A stretch of 7,909 nt of DNA from Chloroflexota bacterium (GTDB lineage: Bacteria > Chloroflexota > UBA11872), in the NCBI GenBank assembly GCA_028875175.1, contig JAPPFO010000076.1:1-7909 (forward strand). Direction: 5' to 3'. The notes under the pieces are model-generated. The model saw nothing but the letters and a program-made list of their open reading frames with translations. It had not been told where the DNA came from and ran no database searches. Of the stretch, positions 5,869-7,909 are shown in pieces. Made by a program: the position numbers and the translations under genes. The stretch's first letter is position 1, and each line of letters starts with the position of its first letter.

Positions 5869-7635
5869 TTAGTGGGGTCCGGGTGGGTCGACGCGTACGG
5901 TGATGATGTCGGTGCCGTGGAATTGTTGGTGACTGACGGATGAGGCGTACTGCCGGAGGAGGCGCAGCGAGATTTCGCCCTCGGTGGCGATTGCCTCGTC
6001 GTGCTGCTGGAGCTGGCGAACCTGGTCCTCGACGTTGGCTTCGTCACCACCGCCAATGAACTCCAACTCCGCCACGGGGCCCTCACTTGACGCGACGACG
6101 ACCAGCCGGCGTATCTCTTCATCGTCCTCCTCTTCGTCATCGTCCAGATCCAGGCTCAACGACAGGTCAAGCGGGGCCAGGGTGAGGAGGGTTTCCTCGG
6201 CCACGGCGCTCAGGCGGTCTTTCATGGCCTGGTTCCAACCGCGGCGGTCGGCGAATTCGGCGACGAACTCGTTGAGCTCGGGGAGGGCGTCGATATGGAG
6301 CCGTGACTGGAAGCGCATGCGGCGGGGGCTGGTGAGCTCGAGGTAGAGAATCATGGCTACGGCGGCAAAGCCGCCGGTGGTGATCCCGCTCTTGAATAGG
6401 GCGCTCCACACAGGTCCGAGGTCGGGCAGGTTGAAGAGGTTGAACTGGAAGGCCGCGCCGATCCAAAAGCACATGCCAGCCACCACAACTTTGTCCCGGC
6501 TGTCTTCGTTCTGAATGACCGTGCGCGCGCCATCAACGAAGAGCGTGCCGGTGATGAGGATGAGGTAACCGGTCATGACGGGACCGGGGATGGTGCTGAG
6601 CAGGCCGGAGGCCTTGGGCAGGAACGCCAGGACAATCAGGATCCCGCCGATGATGTAGCCGACGCGCCGAGAGGCGACGCCGGTGATCTGGGTGAACGCG
6701 GCGAAGCCGGGATTGATGATGTTGGGAACGGCGCCGGCGAGCCCGGCCATGAGATTGGAGGCTCCGGTTCCTGAAAGCGCGCCCTGCACCTGGCGAAAGT
6801 CAACAGCGCGGTCGTCGCGCCACGAGACGCGCTGGGCGGCAATGGCGGCGCCGTTGGCCTGAATGGAGATGATGAGGCCGAGGAAGAGGAAGCCGGGCAG
6901 GAGCGTCCAGAAGGAGAGGCCGAAGTCGAGGCCGAGGCCCGGCGCGGCCTGCGGAATCCCGATCCAGGGGGCGTCCAGGACCCGGTCGAAGCTGTAGATG
7001 CCGAACAGGGCGGCGACGACGCAGCCGCCAATGATCCCTATCAGCGGCGCCCAGAGACGGAGGAGCTCAGATCCGCGGAGCGCAAGGGCAGCGACGATGA
7101 CCAGCGTGGCCAAGGCCGTGAGCGGGGCGGCTACCGGCTCCGTTTCGGTCGCGTCGTCCAGCAGGCCGAAGACGACGGACGCCAGGGTGATGGACAGGAT
7201 CATCATCACGGTGCCGCCGACGGTGGGGGTGACGATGCGCCGGAGGATGACGAGCCAGCGAGCGACGACGAGTTGGATTACGGCGGAGACGAGGACGAGA
7301 GCCGTAAGCGTGGCGGGTCCGCCGTCGGCCACCGCCGTGATGCAGAACGGGATGGCGAAGGCGGCGGTAAACATGGGCAGGACCGCGCCGGCACCGGCCG
7401 GTCCGAGGCGACGGACCTGGAGGATTGTGGACAGGCCGCAGACCAGGAGCGAGGCGAAGACCATCCAGATGAGGTAGGACTCATCGCGGCCCGAGGCGTT
7501 GGCCACGATGACGGGCGTGACGAGCAGGGTGGCGGACGCGATGAGGCTGAATTGCAGGCCGTACCCCAGCGAGGCGAGCAGCGGCGGGTTCTCGTGCGCC
7601 TCGTAGCGGGGGGGTTGAAGCGCTGCCGTGGCCAG
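5869..7635 (-). CDS. NCS2-family nucleobase permease homologue with C-terminal RsbW-like domain, CTG start
   Basis: Predicted inner-membrane transporter of 588 residues. Residues from about 20 to 433 are a multi-helix NCS2 (xanthine/uracil permease) core with TPTVGGTV (136-143), SIQANGAA (257-264) and the conserved SNLMAGLAGAVPN (293-305). Residues about 444-588 are soluble: RLHIDALPELNEFVAEF (445-461), AVAEETLLTL (477-486), an acidic run DLDDDEEEDDEE (496-507), then EISLRLLRQY (554-563), a pattern like RsbW-type anti-sigma ATPases with degenerate ATP motifs. Start choice: the first in-frame GTG (7504-7506) would delete the first membrane segment. The reading continues upstream with family-like RYEAHENPPLL and Y-G-L-Q-F, without any ATG, GTG or TTG. 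A strong GGAGG (7641-7645) lies 5 nt before CTG 7633-7635, which I take as the start. The acidic residues usual in membrane segments 8 and 10 seem replaced (Q259, G310), so substrate and coupling are uncertain. The stop is TAA, 5869-5871. Confidence 0.85.
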   Translation of the reverse strand: MATAALQPPRYEAHENPPLLASLGYGLQFSLIASATLLVTPVIVANASGRDESYLIWMVFASLLVCGLSTILQVRRLGPAGAGAVLPMFTAAFAIPFCITAVADGGPATLTALVLVSAVIQLVVARWLVILRRIVTPTVGGTVMMILSITLASVVFGLLDDATETEPVAAPLTALATLVIVAALALRGSELLRLWAPLIGIIGGCVVAALFGIYSFDRVLDAPWIGIPQAAPGLGLDFGLSFWTLLPGFLFLGLIISIQANGAAIAAQRVSWRDDRAVDFRQVQGALSGTGASNLMAGLAGAVPNIINPGFAAFTQITGVASRRVGYIIGGILIVLAFLPKASGLLSTIPGPVMTGYLILITGTLFVDGARTVIQNEDSRDKVVVAGMCFWIGAAFQFNLFNLPDLGPVWSALFKSGITTGGFAAVAMILYLELTSPRRMRFQSRLHIDALPELNEFVAEFADRRGWNQAMKDRLSAVAEETLLTLAPLDLSLSLDLDDDEEEDDEEIRRLVVVASSEGPVAELEFIGGGDEANVEDQVRQLQQHDEAIATEGEISLRLLRQYASSVSHQQFHGTDIITVRVDPPGPH

Positions 7636-7640
7636 AATTA

Positions 7641-7645
7641 CCTCC
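7641..7645 (-). promoter_or_regulatory. Shine-Dalgarno that fixes the permease CTG start
   Basis: GGAGG on the minus strand, followed by TAATT (5 nt) and CTG (7633-7635). Spacing is ideal for CTG and too short for the ATT at 7636-7638. It is the reason the permease start is placed 43 codons upstream of the first in-frame GTG. Confidence 0.65.
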
Positions 7646-7797
7646 GGGGCAACCTTACGGCTGGGTGCCGACTTGGACAGTAGAGCGAGAAATCGCCGCG
7701 ATGTGGGAAGAGGTTCTCTGAACGTCCCGAACGGGCCACGACGAAATCCGCCAGGGACGCGGCCTCAACTCTCCCGTTGCCCGTTTTGTCGTCGAGG

Positions 7798-7826
7798 TTG
7801 ACGTATTTCCGTATTTGCGTTACTTC
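7798..7826 (+). promoter_or_regulatory. Candidate promoter of the right-edge gene
   Basis: TTGACG (7798-7803), a 17-nt spacer and TACTTC (7821-7826), a weak -10, point toward the gene starting at 7861. The boxes are embedded in short direct repeats, which would suit control by a repressor. The rest of the 7646-7860 gap shows no gene or clear minus-strand promoter for the permease. Confidence 0.4.
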
Positions 7827-7832
7827 TGACGT
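7799..7832. repeat. Short direct repeats, putative operator
   Basis: CGTATTTC (7802-7809) is followed directly by CGTATTTG (7810-7817) and a looser copy CGTTACTT (7818-7825). TGACGT occurs at 7799-7804 and again at 7827-7832, flanking the set. Repeats of this size at 8-nt spacing over a promoter are typical of sites bound by ribbon-helix-helix repressors, the likely fold of the product downstream. Confidence 0.4.
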
Positions 7833-7860
7833 TAGCCGCCATGTCGAGGAGGGGACTGCC

Positions 7861-7909
7861 ATGCAAGCCAAGAAGAAGCGACTCACGCTGGACCTCGACC
7901 CTCCGGTGC
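7861..7909 (+). CDS. N-terminal fragment of a probable antitoxin, truncated by the window end
   Basis: ATG at 7861 begins a reading frame still open at the window end: MQAKKKRLTLDLDPPV plus one base. A strong purine-rich Shine-Dalgarno (GAGGAGGGG, 7846-7854) ends 6 nt before the ATG. The basic start followed by a short alternating beta-like stretch (RLTLDLDPP) is what I expect at the front of ribbon-helix-helix antitoxins or similar small DNA-binding proteins, often paired with PIN toxins. Only 16 residues are visible, so the gene is well supported but its identity is only suggested. It is divergent from the permease. Confidence 0.6.
   Translation, partial: MQAKKKRLTLDLDPPV

Noticed and set aside
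7636..7767. Permease reading frame extending to the upstream stop
   Set aside because: The frame is open but has no standard start codon, and the residues upstream of the CTG do not look like transporter sequence.
7638..7886. 82-codon minus-strand frame upstream of the permease
   Set aside because: It overlaps the right-edge gene and its promoter, ends inside the permease ribosome binding region, and matches no family; a D/N-rich piece only vaguely resembles a calcium loop.

Overview
The window is GC-rich bacterial DNA with densely packed genes on both strands. It has no rRNA, tRNA, phage, insertion sequence or CRISPR array that I can see. Codon use with strongly G/C third positions, the DUF7662-like protein, several toxin-antitoxin (TA) genes and the dispersed palindromic filler at the left end suggest an environmental, probably uncultured lineage. 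Chloroflexota (SAR202 or Dehalococcoidia-like) is my best guess from memory of similar sequences; no marker gene here proves it.

Layout. Positions 1-33 are a C-rich tract. Positions 80-350 are non-coding and built of nested palindromes, probably a dispersed repeat. From 1216 down to 383 (minus strand) lies a two-gene TA operon: a DUF7662-like protein with a VapB-like tail, then a PIN-domain (VapC-type) toxin, with a good sigma70-like promoter at 1264-1292. Divergently, on the plus strand, an ABC-F ribosome-associated ATPase (1630-3246) sits behind a roughly 200-nt leader. That leader holds a promoter candidate, two back-to-back mini-ORFs and a strong intrinsic terminator 29 nt before the start codon, the arrangement expected of an antibiotic- or translation-responsive attenuator.

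From 7635 down to 3347 everything is on the minus strand: an NCS2-type purine/pyrimidine permease homologue, lepA (elongation factor 4), a RelB-like antitoxin and a YafQ-type toxin broken by one in-frame TGA. The permease needs a CTG start to include its first membrane segment, and it carries a C-terminal domain resembling a degenerate RsbW-type anti-sigma ATPase. At the right edge a further gene, probably an antitoxin, starts on the plus strand at 7861 and runs out of the window.

Two genes acting on translating ribosomes (ABC-F and LepA) are interleaved with TA modules, of which the PIN and YafQ types normally cleave RNA. The strongest candidates for something new are the ABC-F attenuator leader with its mini-ORFs, the DUF7662-VapB hybrid antitoxin, and the permease-RsbW-like fusion with its non-standard start.
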